Below are positions 5,192 to 12,909 of a DNA stretch of 17,624 nucleotides, one piece after another. Every line of letters starts with the position of its first letter. Within the stretch, counting starts at the first letter, position 1. Both the position numbers and the translations under genes were made by a program. The stretch is from an uncultured Clostridia bacterium (GTDB lineage: Bacteria; Bacillota; Clostridia; TANB77; CAG-508). The notes below the pieces were generated by a model. It saw only the letters and a list, made by a program, of their open reading frames with translations, made no database searches and was not told the DNA's origin. Where the stretch lies: contig CAKPOC010000021.1 in the NCBI GenBank assembly GCA_934169535.1, positions 1 through 17,624 of the forward strand, written 5' to 3'.

Positions 5192-6382
5192 CTATCTCTC
5201 TTTTTCCTCTTTTGTCTTTTTTTCTCTTTCATTAAATTTTTTCCATATTTTTGGATAAGTTTCTTCATAATTAAAGAACTTTCCATCACTATCTAGCATC
5301 CAAGCATGACTTGCTAAGTATATTGTATTGCAACATTCACTTCTTCTTCTTGCTTCTTCATCGCTCATTATGCCTTCCTTATTTAAAACATGATATGGTA
5401 TTAAAGTATTTCCAGCAAGTGCGTTTCCAAAATTTCTGTGATGGCCTTCTATAATATATTTTTCTCCATCAACTTCAACAACATCAATGCCTTCATTGGG
5501 CCTGTAACCTTCTTGCTTTATTTTTTGAACAATCGAATCTATTGTTTCTTCGCTACCCATTCCAAGAGTTAACCTTTCTGTTTGTAATGGCAACATTTGC
5601 TTTGGGCTTGCCCATAAATTGTCATATGGCTTTCCTTGTCTTTCTAACTCTTCGCATTTTAATATTGTTTTTGCAACCTCTTCACTTTTTGCAAAAGAAG
5701 TATCTATTATAAGATTATAATTTCTTTCGTCTTCTAAATCTACTCCATATCTTTCTAAGTATCTGCTTCTTTCTCCTTCTTTTCTTTTTTTCGTCGCTTC
5801 TATTGCCTCATCTATGTTGTCATATTTATCTTCTTCTCCTCTTGTAGAATCATTATATGCTCTTTTTCCAGCAATATCATCTCTTATAGTAGTTCTTACA
5901 GAAAAACTAGAAGGAATGTTTGAAAAAGCAAGTCTCGAATCAAATATCCATATTTCATCAGAAGTTTTACCGGAATTTATCTCTTTCCCAAGGTCTACTA
6001 CACTTCTATCAATTATTGTATCAATTGCTTCTCTTACTTTTGCAAATTCTGGTTCTTTGTTTGCTGCTGCAATATTAAATTTATTATTATTCTTTTTTAT
6101 ATTAGCAATTATTTTTATTAACTCATCTCTTCCCATTCCTGACAAAGTATATAACTTTTTTAAATATTCTTTACCTTCTTCAGAAATTTCATCTGTGTTA
6201 AGTTCTGCTAATTCAGATATTGCTTCAATGTATTTTCTAAATTCACTTCCAGTAGAAAATTTATGGATATTCTCGCTTTTAACTCCACTTTCTTCTAATT
6301 CTTTTATCATATTTTTTATAGTTGTACTTTTCCCACTGGCTGGCATTCCCGAAATTGCAAAAATTCTATTCTTTTCTCCCAT
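5192..6382 (-). CDS. CMP-kinase-like P-loop NTPase fused to a ParB/SerK-like domain
   Basis: The 396-residue protein has two recognisable domains. Residues 5-240 resemble the archaeal-type cytidylate kinase fold: a P-loop GMPASGKST (12-20), an SRLAF motif (149-153) resembling the SRLAG of that family, a basic lid region, and RYLERYGVDLEDERNYNLI (207-225) leading to IDTS. Residues 260-335 look like a ParB/sulfiredoxin fold, with VVEVDGEKYIIEGHHR; the EGHHR motif (312-316) is closer to SerK/SbnI-type free-serine kinases than to the GERR motif of ParB CTPases. The tail is charged. The start at 6382 is chosen because the earlier ATG (6397) overlaps the GGAGGT ribosome binding site. The gene has its own promoter, is divergent from an XRE regulator, and looks monocistronic. 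The substrate is unknown; a phosphotransferase acting on a nucleotide or small molecule is the best inference. Confidence 0.7.
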   Translation of the reverse strand: MGEKNRIFAISGMPASGKSTTIKNMIKELEESGVKSENIHKFSTGSEFRKYIEAISELAELNTDEISEEGKEYLKKLYTLSGMGRDELIKIIANIKKNNNKFNIAAANKEPEFAKVREAIDTIIDRSVVDLGKEINSGKTSDEIWIFDSRLAFSNIPSSFSVRTTIRDDIAGKRAYNDSTRGEEDKYDNIDEAIEATKKRKEGERSRYLERYGVDLEDERNYNLIIDTSFAKSEEVAKTILKCEELERQGKPYDNLWASPKQMLPLQTERLTLGMGSEETIDSIVQKIKQEGYRPNEGIDVVEVDGEKYIIEGHHRNFGNALAGNTLIPYHVLNKEGIMSDEEARRRSECCNTIYLASHAWMLDSDGKFFNYEETYPKIWKKFNEREKKTKEEKER

Positions 6383-6405
6383 AAAAATTACCTCCATACA
6401 CCTTT

Positions 6406-6434
6406 ATTTTACCATTTTTGTTTGATTATGTCAA
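6406..6434 (-). promoter_or_regulatory. strong sigma-A promoter of the kinase-ParB gene
   Basis: TTGACA (6429-6434), a 17-bp spacer and TAAAAT (6406-6411). The expected start near 6399 leaves almost no leader before GGAGGT, which supports the ATG at 6382. Confidence 0.8.
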
Positions 6435-6503
6435 TTTTTTCCGTTCCTTTTACTTGTACAGTTGCATTTTACTAATAAATTACTGTAAATATTTATTAAT
6501 AAG

Positions 6504-6512
6504 TGCTATAAT
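6504..6512 (+). promoter_or_regulatory. extended -10 promoter of the XRE regulator
   Basis: TGC-TATAAT (6504-6512) is an extended -10 element. No good -35 hexamer is found 16-18 bp upstream, which fits a weak or extended -10 promoter. Confidence 0.55.
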
Positions 6513-6543
6513 ATTAGATATTAAAATTTATTGAGGTGATATT

Positions 6544-6873
6544 ATGGCTTTAGATTATAGTGTAATTGGTAAAAGAATAAAAAATGCAAGAAATAAAGTA
6601 GGTCTTACACAACAAGATCTTGCTGAAGAAATTGGACTTTCTGTTCCATTCATTAGCAGAATTGAACGTGGAACTTCCCATATAAATTTAAAAAGATTAA
6701 GCGACTTTTGTAGAGTCTTAAATGTTTCTGAAGGGTCTATTTTAAATGGAGTTTCAGACTCATCTTATGATTATCTGTTTGAGGAATTTAATACTGTATT
6801 AAAAAAATGTTCCCCAGAAAAGCAAAAATTAATTTATAAAATTGCAAAAGAAATTTCAGAATCTAATATTTAG
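6544..6873 (+). CDS. XRE-family helix-turn-helix regulator
   Basis: The 109-residue protein has an N-terminal HTH_3 (Cro/CI) domain at residues 8-64: IGKRIKNARNKVGLTQQDLA, then the recognition helix region GLSVPFISRIERG. The remaining 40 residues are a short helical tail, possibly for dimerisation. It is a DNA-binding repressor or activator. It is divergent from the kinase-ParB gene with 161 bp between start codons, so that promoter and its own are the likely targets. A GAGGTG ribosome binding site precedes the ATG, and a terminator follows directly, so it is monocistronic. No ligand-binding domain is visible. Confidence 0.9.
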   Translation: MALDYSVIGKRIKNARNKVGLTQQDLAEEIGLSVPFISRIERGTSHINLKRLSDFCRVLNVSEGSILNGVSDSSYDYLFEEFNTVLKKCSPEKQKLIYKIAKEISESNI

Positions 6874-6880
6874 TGCCTAG

Positions 6881-6919
6881 AAAACAATAATAATTCTTTT
6901 ATTATTGTTTTTTATTTTT
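6881..6919 (+). terminator. terminator of the XRE regulator gene
   Basis: Arms AAAACAATAATA (6881-6892) and TATTATTGTTTT (6900-6911) form a perfect 12-bp stem followed by a T-rich run to 6919. Confidence 0.85.
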
Positions 6920-6932
6920 TCTAAAATTTTCA

Positions 6933-6961
6933 TTGATAATAATTGGTCATTATGCTAATAT
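6933..6961 (+). promoter_or_regulatory. promoter of pflB-pflA
   Basis: TTGATA (6933-6938), a 17-bp spacer ending in TGC, and TAATAT (6956-6961): a sigma-A promoter with extended -10. A palindrome ATATTA-N5-TAATAT (6958-6974) overlaps the -10 and start region and could be an operator, although such motifs arise easily in A+T-rich DNA. Confidence 0.65.
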
Positions 6962-7000
6962 TAATTAGTAATATAAATTACAAAACTAAGGAGGGAATTT

Positions 7001-9232
7001 ATGGATTTTAAACAATGGGGAAATTTTGAAAAAGGCGAATGGACAAAGGAAATAGATGTAAGAAATTTTATTCAAAAAAATTATACACCATATACAGGTG
7101 ACGAAAGTTTCCTTGCCCCTATAACCGAAAGAACAACAAAACTTTGGAATAAAGTTCTTGCCTTATATGAAAAGGAAAGAACAAATGGTGTTTTAGATAT
7201 TGACACAAAAACACCTTCAGGAGTAAACAGATATGAAGCTGGCTATATTGATAAGGACTTAGAAGATATCGTTGGACTTCAAACAGATGCTCCTTTAAAA
7301 AGAGCAATAATGCCTAATGGTGGTATTAGAATTGTAGAAAAATCATGCGAAGCATACGGTTACAAAGTAGATGATGAAATAGAATATATTTATCACAACT
7401 TGAGAAAAACTCATAATGATGGTGTTTTTGACGCCTACTCGCCAGACATTAGGGCTGCTCGTACTCATCATTTAATCACAGGACTTCCTGATGGATATGG
7501 TCGTGGCCGTATAATTGGTGACTACAGAAGAGTTCCACTTTATGGTGTGGATGTTTTAATTGATGAAAAAAAGGACGAGCTTTCAATTCTTAACGTCGAT
7601 GAATTTACCGAAAATGTCGTACGTGATCGTGAAGAAATTTGTGAACAAATACGAGCATTAGAAGATTTGAAAAAAATGGCTGCAAAATATGGTTTTGATA
7701 TTTCAGTTCCAGCTTCAAATTCAAAAGAAGCTGTTCAATGGTTATATTTTGCATACCTTGGTGCTATTAAAGACCAAAACGGTGCAGCAATGTCTATCGG
7801 AAGAATTTCAACATTTTTAGATATATACTTTGAAAGAGATTTAAAAGCTGGATACATTACAGAGCAAGAACTTCAAGAGCTTATGGACCATTTTGTTATG
7901 AAACTTAGAATGGTTAGATTTTTAAGAACTCCTGAATATAACGAGCTTTTCTCTGGCGATCCTGTTTGGGTTACTGAAAGTATTGGTGGTATGGGAATAG
8001 ATGGAAGAACTTTAGTTACTAAAAATTCTTTTAGAATTCTTCATACTTTAGAAACTTTAGGTTCAGCTCCTGAACCAAATTTAACAGTTCTTTGGTCAAC
8101 AAACTTACCTAAAGGATTTAAAGATTATTGTGCAAAAATTTCTATTAATACCTCTTCTATTCAATACGAAAATGATGACCTTATGAGAATCACTTTAGGA
8201 GATGATTACGGAATTGCGTGCTGCGTATCTGCTATGAAAATAGGAAAACAAATGCAATTTTTTGGAGCACGTGCCAACCTTGCAAAAGCTCTTTTATATG
8301 CAATAAATGGTGGCCGCGATGAAAATACAGGAAAACAAGTAACACCTATTTTTGCACCAATCACATCAGAATATCTAAATTATGATGAAGTAATACAAAA
8401 ATTCGACCAAATGCTTGATTATGTTGCAAAAATTTACATGAAAGCACTTAACGCAATTCATTACATGCACGATAAATATTCTTACGAAGCTTTAGAAATG
8501 GCTCTTCATGATAAAAATATTTACAGAACTATGGCTTGCGGAATTGCTGGTCTTTCTGTTGTAGCAGATTCTTTATCTGCAATAAAATATGCAAAAGTAA
8601 AAGTTATTCGTGATGAAACAGGACTTGCCAAAGACTATGTTGTTGAAGGTGACTTTCCTAAATACGGAAATGATGATGACAGAGTAGACAGTATTGCCGT
8701 CGATTTAATAAAAAGCTTTATGAAAAAACTTGATGGGCACTATTCATATCGTGGCTCTACTCCTACCCTTTCAATATTAACAATAACATCAAATGTTGTA
8801 TATGGAAAAGCAACAGGAAATACTCCTGATGGAAGACGTGCAGGAGCTCCATTTGGACCTGGTGCAAACCCTCTTCACGGAAGAGATTCACAAGGCGCAA
8901 TTGCCGTTATGAACACTATTGCCAAACTTCCTTATGAATATTCAGAAGATGGAATTTCATTTACATTTTCTATAACTCCAGGAACACTTGGCCATGAATT
9001 AGACACAAGAATTAACAATTTAGTTGGTATGCTTGACGGATATTTCATGCAAACAGGTCACCATATTAATGTAAACGTTTTTGATAGAAGTTTACTTCAA
9101 GACGCAATGGATCACCCTGAAAAATACCCTCAGCTTACTATAAGAGTTTCAGGTTATGCTGTTAATTTTGTAAAATTAACAAGAGAACAGCAACTAGACG
9201 TTATAAACAGAACAATACACGAAAGAATATAA
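7001..9232 (+). CDS. pflB: formate C-acetyltransferase (pyruvate formate-lyase)
   Basis: This glycyl-radical enzyme converts pyruvate and CoA to acetyl-CoA and formate in anaerobic fermentation. The 743 residues match the family length. The active-site cysteine pair is visible in GIACCVSAMKIGKQMQFFGA (Cys407-Cys408), and the radical glycine in RVSGYAVNF (Gly718), 25 residues from the C-terminus as expected. The large PFL domain covers about residues 10-600, and the glycine-radical domain includes GRRAGAPFGPGANPLHGRDS. The adjacent Cys-Cys pair distinguishes true pyruvate formate-lyase from glycerol dehydratase and choline lyase relatives. AAGGAGGGA precedes the ATG. The activase gene follows after 15 bp. 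Confidence 0.98.
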   Translation: MDFKQWGNFEKGEWTKEIDVRNFIQKNYTPYTGDESFLAPITERTTKLWNKVLALYEKERTNGVLDIDTKTPSGVNRYEAGYIDKDLEDIVGLQTDAPLKRAIMPNGGIRIVEKSCEAYGYKVDDEIEYIYHNLRKTHNDGVFDAYSPDIRAARTHHLITGLPDGYGRGRIIGDYRRVPLYGVDVLIDEKKDELSILNVDEFTENVVRDREEICEQIRALEDLKKMAAKYGFDISVPASNSKEAVQWLYFAYLGAIKDQNGAAMSIGRISTFLDIYFERDLKAGYITEQELQELMDHFVMKLRMVRFLRTPEYNELFSGDPVWVTESIGGMGIDGRTLVTKNSFRILHTLETLGSAPEPNLTVLWSTNLPKGFKDYCAKISINTSSIQYENDDLMRITLGDDYGIACCVSAMKIGKQMQFFGARANLAKALLYAINGGRDENTGKQVTPIFAPITSEYLNYDEVIQKFDQMLDYVAKIYMKALNAIHYMHDKYSYEALEMALHDKNIYRTMACGIAGLSVVADSLSAIKYAKVKVIRDETGLAKDYVVEGDFPKYGNDDDRVDSIAVDLIKSFMKKLDGHYSYRGSTPTLSILTITSNVVYGKATGNTPDGRRAGAPFGPGANPLHGRDSQGAIAVMNTIAKLPYEYSEDGISFTFSITPGTLGHELDTRINNLVGMLDGYFMQTGHHINVNVFDRSLLQDAMDHPEKYPQLTIRVSGYAVNFVKLTREQQLDVINRTIHERI

Positions 9233-9247
9233 AAGGAGTTTATTTTA

Positions 9248-9967
9248 ATGAAAAATTTAAAATGCCCTATTCACTCTTTTGAGTCTATGGGCGCAGTTGA
9301 TGGTCCCGGAATAAGGTTTGTAATATTTACACAAGGTTGTAATTTAAAATGCAAATATTGCCAAAATAGAGATACTTGGGAATTTTCAAGTAAAAATCTA
9401 TTTTCTACAGGTGAATTATTACAAAAAATTTTACGATACAAAAATTACTTTATTGCTTCTGGCGGTGGAGTTACAATAAGTGGCGGTGAGCCACTTATCC
9501 ACTTCCAATTTTTAATTGAATTATTTAAAAAACTAAAACAACATAACATTCACACTGCAATAGACACTTCTGGTATGTTTTACTTAACACCCGGAATGAA
9601 GGAGTTAATTGATTTAACAGATTTATTTTTATTAGATATTAAGTCAATAAATGACGAAGTTTGCAAAAACTTGACTTCTGTTTCTAATCAAAAAGAATTA
9701 GAATTTGCTAAATATTTGAGTTCAATTAACAAGCCAATGTGGATTAGACAAGTTTTAGTTCCTGGATATACTGACAACCAAAATGATTTACTAGATTTAA
9801 AAAAGTTTATTGATTCGCTAAATTCAGTTGAAAAAGTAGAAATTCTTCCATACCATGATATGGGAAAACACAAATGGATAGACCTCGGATTTACATATCC
9901 TTTAGAAGGTATACGAACTGCAACTTTAGAAGATGTGGAGAGGGCTAGAAGTATGTTGAAAGTATAA
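9248..9967 (+). CDS. pflA: pyruvate formate-lyase-activating enzyme (radical SAM)
   Basis: The 239-residue radical SAM enzyme installs the glycyl radical on PflB. The Fe-S cluster motif CNLKCKYC (Cys31, Cys35, Cys38) follows GAVDGPGIRFVIFTQG, and the SAM-binding GGE motif lies in GGGVTISGGEPLIH (residues 75-88). VRQVLVPG-like sequence (RQVLVPGYTDN, near residues 168-178) and the final PYHDMGKHKW stretch are typical. The length fits the usual 235-250. It is cotranscribed with pflB, with an AAAAGGAGT ribosome binding site. Confidence 0.97.
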   Translation: MKNLKCPIHSFESMGAVDGPGIRFVIFTQGCNLKCKYCQNRDTWEFSSKNLFSTGELLQKILRYKNYFIASGGGVTISGGEPLIHFQFLIELFKKLKQHNIHTAIDTSGMFYLTPGMKELIDLTDLFLLDIKSINDEVCKNLTSVSNQKELEFAKYLSSINKPMWIRQVLVPGYTDNQNDLLDLKKFIDSLNSVEKVEILPYHDMGKHKWIDLGFTYPLEGIRTATLEDVERARSMLKV

Positions 9968-9996
9968 ATGTATAAAGTTATATAAAAAGGTAATTG

Positions 9997-10322
9997 CTTA
10001 TTTTTGTCTGCCGGTTTTTTAGTTTATCTCGAAGAATTGAGAGGAAACTAAAAAAATTATCATAGGCAAGGAAAAATAAGCATTTATTGTTAAATTATTA
10101 TAATAAAGGGAAGAATACTTATTTTTATCTGCCGGTTTTTTAGTTTATCTCGAAAACTTGAGAGGAAACTAAAAAAATCATCATAGGCAAGGAAAAATAA
10201 GCATTTATTGTTAAATTATTATAATAAAGGGAAGAATACTTATTTTTATCTGCCGGTTTTTTAGTTTATCTCGAAAACTTGAGAGGAAACTAAAAAAATC
10301 ATCATAGGCAAGGAAAAATAAG
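9997..10322. repeat. three tandem long-hairpin units, 121-bp period
   Basis: Three 84-nt cores at 9997-10080, 10118-10201 and 10239-10322 recur every 121 bp, joined by two identical 37-bp spacers. Cores 2 and 3 are identical; core 1 differs at a few positions. Each core folds as nested stems: CTTATTTTT with AAAAATAAG, TGCC with GGCA, TTTTTTAGTTT with AAACTAAAAAA, and TCTC with GAGA around an 8-nt loop. Internal loops are conserved (GG opposite ATCATCATA). Unit 3 has an extra flanking pair, AAGGGAAGAAT (10227-10237) and its complement ATTCTTCCCTT (10324-10334). It fills most of the 390-bp gap between the convergent pflA and exporter genes and contains no supported open frame. Confidence 0.95.
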
Positions 10323-10357
10323 CATTCTTCCCTTATAATATATAGTTTATTTATATT

Positions 10358-11218
10358 TTACATTATTAAATCAATTATAAATCCTGCAATAACTGATATT
10401 CCATATAATATTGCAAGAATTGTGCAGTTTTCTTTAATATGTTTATTGGTTTTAAATAAAATTAATATTCCAACTCCTGATCCTATTAGCAAGCCTGCAA
10501 TCATCGCACCTATTGAAATTATATTTTGTAAATACAGTTGTGTTAAAATTACCGAACTTGCACAGTTTGGAATTATTCCTATTAATGCGCATATAAAAAT
10601 TCCCAATGCTGGTACTTTTTTTGCAACTTCCATAATTTTTTCGTCACCAATATAGTGAACTGCTACATTTATAACAAAGCTTATTATAAGTATAAATATA
10701 AAAATATTAATTGTATGTTTTATTGCAGATTTTACAATTCCATGTTCACAATCGCAGTGGTCATGGTCACAAATATGCCCTACCGCCTCTTCGGTTGTTT
10801 CTTTTTTGCTTTGCTTTTTTCTATTTATAGTGCTTATTATTCCATCTGCTATAAAGCCAGCTATTGCTCCAATCGCTAGTTTTATTGCTAATATTTTTAT
10901 TATTAATGTTATAGGGGCAGATTCCGAAATTAGTATTGGAAGCATTTCATCTGATGTTGATAAAAACACTGCAATTAATGTTCCCATTGATATAATTCGA
11001 CCACTATATAAGTTAGCTGCTGTTGCACTAAATCCACATTGTGGAATTATTCCTAAAAGCGCACCAAAAAAAGGCCCTAATTTCCCTGATTTTTCTACAA
11101 CTTTTTTTATTTTTCCACTTGTTTTATGCTCCAAATATTCCATTAGCAAATATGCCAAAAATAAAAATGGTATTAGTTTAAGGCTATCTACAAGTGTTTC
11201 CTCTATTACTTCTATCAT
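10358..11218 (-). CDS. ArsP_2-type (putative 10-TM) heavy-metal exporter
   Basis: The 286-residue membrane protein is built as two halves with matching motifs: LLGIIPQCGFSATAANLYSG (residues 54-73, Cys61) and ALIGIIPNCASSVILTQLYL (residues 211-230, Cys219). Between them is a hydrophilic loop rich in metal ligands, HICDHDHCDCEHG (residues 148-160). This pattern matches the putative arsenic or manganese efflux family known as ArsP_2. The protein probably exports a metal or metalloid across the cytoplasmic membrane; which one cannot be read from sequence. It starts with ATG behind GGAG, has its own promoter, and is convergent with pflA across the tandem hairpins. Confidence 0.85.
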   Translation of the reverse strand: MIEVIEETLVDSLKLIPFLFLAYLLMEYLEHKTSGKIKKVVEKSGKLGPFFGALLGIIPQCGFSATAANLYSGRIISMGTLIAVFLSTSDEMLPILISESAPITLIIKILAIKLAIGAIAGFIADGIISTINRKKQSKKETTEEAVGHICDHDHCDCEHGIVKSAIKHTINIFIFILIISFVINVAVHYIGDEKIMEVAKKVPALGIFICALIGIIPNCASSVILTQLYLQNIISIGAMIAGLLIGSGVGILILFKTNKHIKENCTILAILYGISVIAGFIIDLIM

Positions 11219-11249
11219 TATTACATTCTCCTATTTTTTTACTTTTATT

Positions 11250-11278
11250 ATAATAACATACTTTTACTAATTTAGCAA
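11250..11278 (-). promoter_or_regulatory. candidate promoter of the exporter gene
   Basis: TTGCTA (11273-11278), a 17-bp spacer ending in TGT and TATTAT (11250-11255) on the minus strand, 32 bp upstream of the start codon. An overlapping TATAAT could be used instead. Confidence 0.5.
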
Positions 11279-11293
11279 TCTTTTTATGTAAAT

Positions 11294-11323
11294 TCATATT
11301 TCAAATTTTTTTAAATATATTAT
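11294..11323 (+). promoter_or_regulatory. candidate sporulation (sigma-E-like) promoter of ylbJ
   Basis: TCATATT (11294-11300), a 15-bp spacer and TATATTAT (11316-11323) resemble the sigma-E pattern. ylbJ belongs to the sigma-E regulon in Bacillus. The match is loose in such A+T-rich DNA. Confidence 0.35.
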
Positions 11324-11349
11324 AAAAAAACATATTTAGAGGTCTTCCT

Positions 11350-12408
11350 ATGAAAAGAAATTTCAAATTTTATATATTATCTTTAAAAAGAAACTTAATT
11401 TCATTATTTTTTTTGCTGTTTGCAATACTTTTAGTTATATTCTCTAGCAGTAATTTAATTGCCGCAAAATCGGGTTTAAAGCTATGGGCACTAAGCGTTG
11501 TCCCTAGTTTATTTCCCTTTTTCATTGCAACAAACTTACTTAATCATACAAAGTTAGTAAATTATTTTAGCAAATTTTTTAATAAAATAATGAGGCCATT
11601 ATTTAATGTTCCTGGCGAAGCTTCTTATGCTTTTATTTTAGGCTTAATTTCTGGCTACCCTGTTGGTGCAAAGATTGTGTCGTCTTTAAAAAATGCTAAT
11701 TTATGCACTAAAGATGAAGCAGAACGAATGCTTTGTTTTACCAATAATTCTGGTCCTCTATTTATAATTGGTACTGTTGGAATAAGTTTATTTTCAAACT
11801 CTGCAATTGGCTTCTTGCTTTTATTTACACACATTTTAGCTTCCATTTCAGTAGGAATTATTTTAGGATTATTATCAAGATTAAAAAAGGACTATAGCAA
11901 ACCCAGTTTAAAAAGTAATTTATCAAGTAACAAAAAAATTGCTTCATTTTCTAATTTAGGTGAAGTTTTATCTGAATCCATTTTAGATGCAAGCAAAACT
12001 ATAATTTTAATTGGTGGATTTGTTATTCTCTTTTCAATAATTTTAGCAATATTAAAACAATCTCATGTGCTTTCGGTTTTATCGGTATTAATTTCACCAA
12101 TATTACAAATTTTGCACATTCCCACTCAATTTGCAGAAGGCATAATCTCTGGATTGTTTGAACTTACAAATGGAATTTTACTTATTTGCAACATTCCCTG
12201 TAAAAATATTTGGATAAATATTTTATGTTGTGCTTTTTTACTTAGCTTTGGTGGGTTTTCTGTTCTTATTCAAGTTGTTAGCGTTTGCTCAAAATCTGAT
12301 ATTAAAATAAAAAAATATCTTTGGGGTAAAATTCTTCAAGCTTGCCTTGCGACTTTTTATACTTACATTTTATTAAATTTCTTGCCAATTTTTAGTATAA
12401 ACTTATAG
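11350..12408 (+). CDS. ylbJ: sporulation integral membrane protein YlbJ
   Basis: The 352-residue polytopic protein matches YlbJ, a nucleoside-recognition (Gate) domain membrane protein needed for spore cortex formation in Bacillus, expressed in the mother cell. Visible signatures are LWALSVVPSLFPFFIATNLL (residues 46-65), the glycine-rich LGLISGYPVGAKIV, and the NNSGPLFIIGTVGISLF stretch, with a second matching half near residues 220-310 (GFVILFSIILAIL; GLFELTNGILLIC). The usual length is about 400, so this one is somewhat short but complete. AGAGGT lies upstream of the ATG. The next gene has its own promoter. Confidence 0.9.
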   Translation: MKRNFKFYILSLKRNLISLFFLLFAILLVIFSSSNLIAAKSGLKLWALSVVPSLFPFFIATNLLNHTKLVNYFSKFFNKIMRPLFNVPGEASYAFILGLISGYPVGAKIVSSLKNANLCTKDEAERMLCFTNNSGPLFIIGTVGISLFSNSAIGFLLLFTHILASISVGIILGLLSRLKKDYSKPSLKSNLSSNKKIASFSNLGEVLSESILDASKTIILIGGFVILFSIILAILKQSHVLSVLSVLISPILQILHIPTQFAEGIISGLFELTNGILLICNIPCKNIWINILCCAFLLSFGGFSVLIQVVSVCSKSDIKIKKYLWGKILQACLATFYTYILLNFLPIFSINL

Positions 12409-12416
12409 AAGACTTA

Positions 12417-12445
12417 TTGATTTTTGTATTTCTTTATGTTAAACT
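12417..12445 (+). promoter_or_regulatory. candidate promoter of the 127-residue gene
   Basis: TTGATT (12417-12422), a 17-bp spacer ending in TGT, and TAAACT (12440-12445), 36 bp upstream of the ATG. Confidence 0.5.
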
Positions 12446-12481
12446 ATTAAATGTAATAAATTTTAGAGAGGTATTATATTT

Positions 12482-12865
12482 ATGGCAACATCTAAAGAAG
12501 CAAACATTAAACAAAGTTTTTTATTGAAAATTCGTGAATTTTTTGCACAAATTAAAAATTCACTTGCAAAATTTTTTAAACCTGATAATATAGAAGAAGT
12601 TCCTGTTAGTAATTTGCCTGTATTTTTGAGAAATTCTTTAGCTTTAATAGATAAAATTGTTTCTCATTACAAACCTGGTCAAAAAAATGGAATTTCATTT
12701 GATGAACCTGTTGTTGCAGAAAAGCAAAACGTAAAGGGTAAACCCTCTATTTCTAAGGAAAAAACCAAAAATGACAAGAAGGTTTACAAAAATTTAGATA
12801 ATTTCTCTAGCATCTTAAAAGGCGAAAAATTCCCAGACAAAACTGATGAACGCGAGAAAGAATAA
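12482..12865 (+). CDS. hypothetical protein, 127 residues, not recognised
   Basis: I do not recognise this protein. The first 40 residues form a probable amphipathic helical region rich in Lys and Phe (LLKIREFFAQIKNSLAKFF). The middle (FLRNSLALIDKIVSHYKPGQ, residues 56-75) is also helical. The last 50 residues are lysine-rich and low in complexity, so probably disordered, ending KTDEREKE. There is no signal peptide, membrane segment or cysteine. GAGAGGT precedes the ATG, and a sigma-A-like promoter and a terminator bracket it as a single-gene unit. Codon use resembles the neighbours. The basic amphipathic N-terminus could associate with membrane or nucleic acid; this is speculation. Confidence 0.75.
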   Translation: MATSKEANIKQSFLLKIREFFAQIKNSLAKFFKPDNIEEVPVSNLPVFLRNSLALIDKIVSHYKPGQKNGISFDEPVVAEKQNVKGKPSISKEKTKNDKKVYKNLDNFSSILKGEKFPDKTDEREKE

Positions 12866-12909
12866 CTTTTGCAATAAAATTGAAAATAACCTTGACAAAA
12901 GTTATTTTT
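12861..12909 (+). terminator. terminator overlapping a stop codon and the tRNA promoter
   Basis: An 11-bp perfect stem, AATAACTTTTG (12861-12871) with CAAAAGTTATT (12896-12906), runs into TTTTT (12905-12909). The stop codon of the upstream gene is in the left arm, and the tRNA -35 box overlaps the right arm. A shorter alternative stem AAAATAAC/GTTATTTT uses the same T-run. Confidence 0.7.

Noticed and set aside
5814..6425. 203-codon plus-strand frame opposite the kinase-ParB gene
   Set aside because: It is an antisense shadow: serine/leucine-rich translation, no ribosome binding site, and the minus strand carries P-loop and EGHHR motifs plus a consensus promoter.
6958..6974. Rex or FNR-type operator at pflB
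   Set aside because: The palindrome ATATTA-N5-TAATAT does not match the TTGTGAA-type Rex box or the TTGAT-N4-ATCAA FNR box, and is easily generated in A+T-rich DNA.
9997..10322. CRISPR array
   Set aside because: The repeats are 84 nt with identical rather than unique 37-bp spacers and there are no cas genes, so this is a tandem duplication.
10422..11270. Plus-strand open frames opposite the exporter gene
   Set aside because: They are antisense shadows of a clear membrane-protein gene with family motifs, lack ribosome binding sites and give low-complexity peptides.
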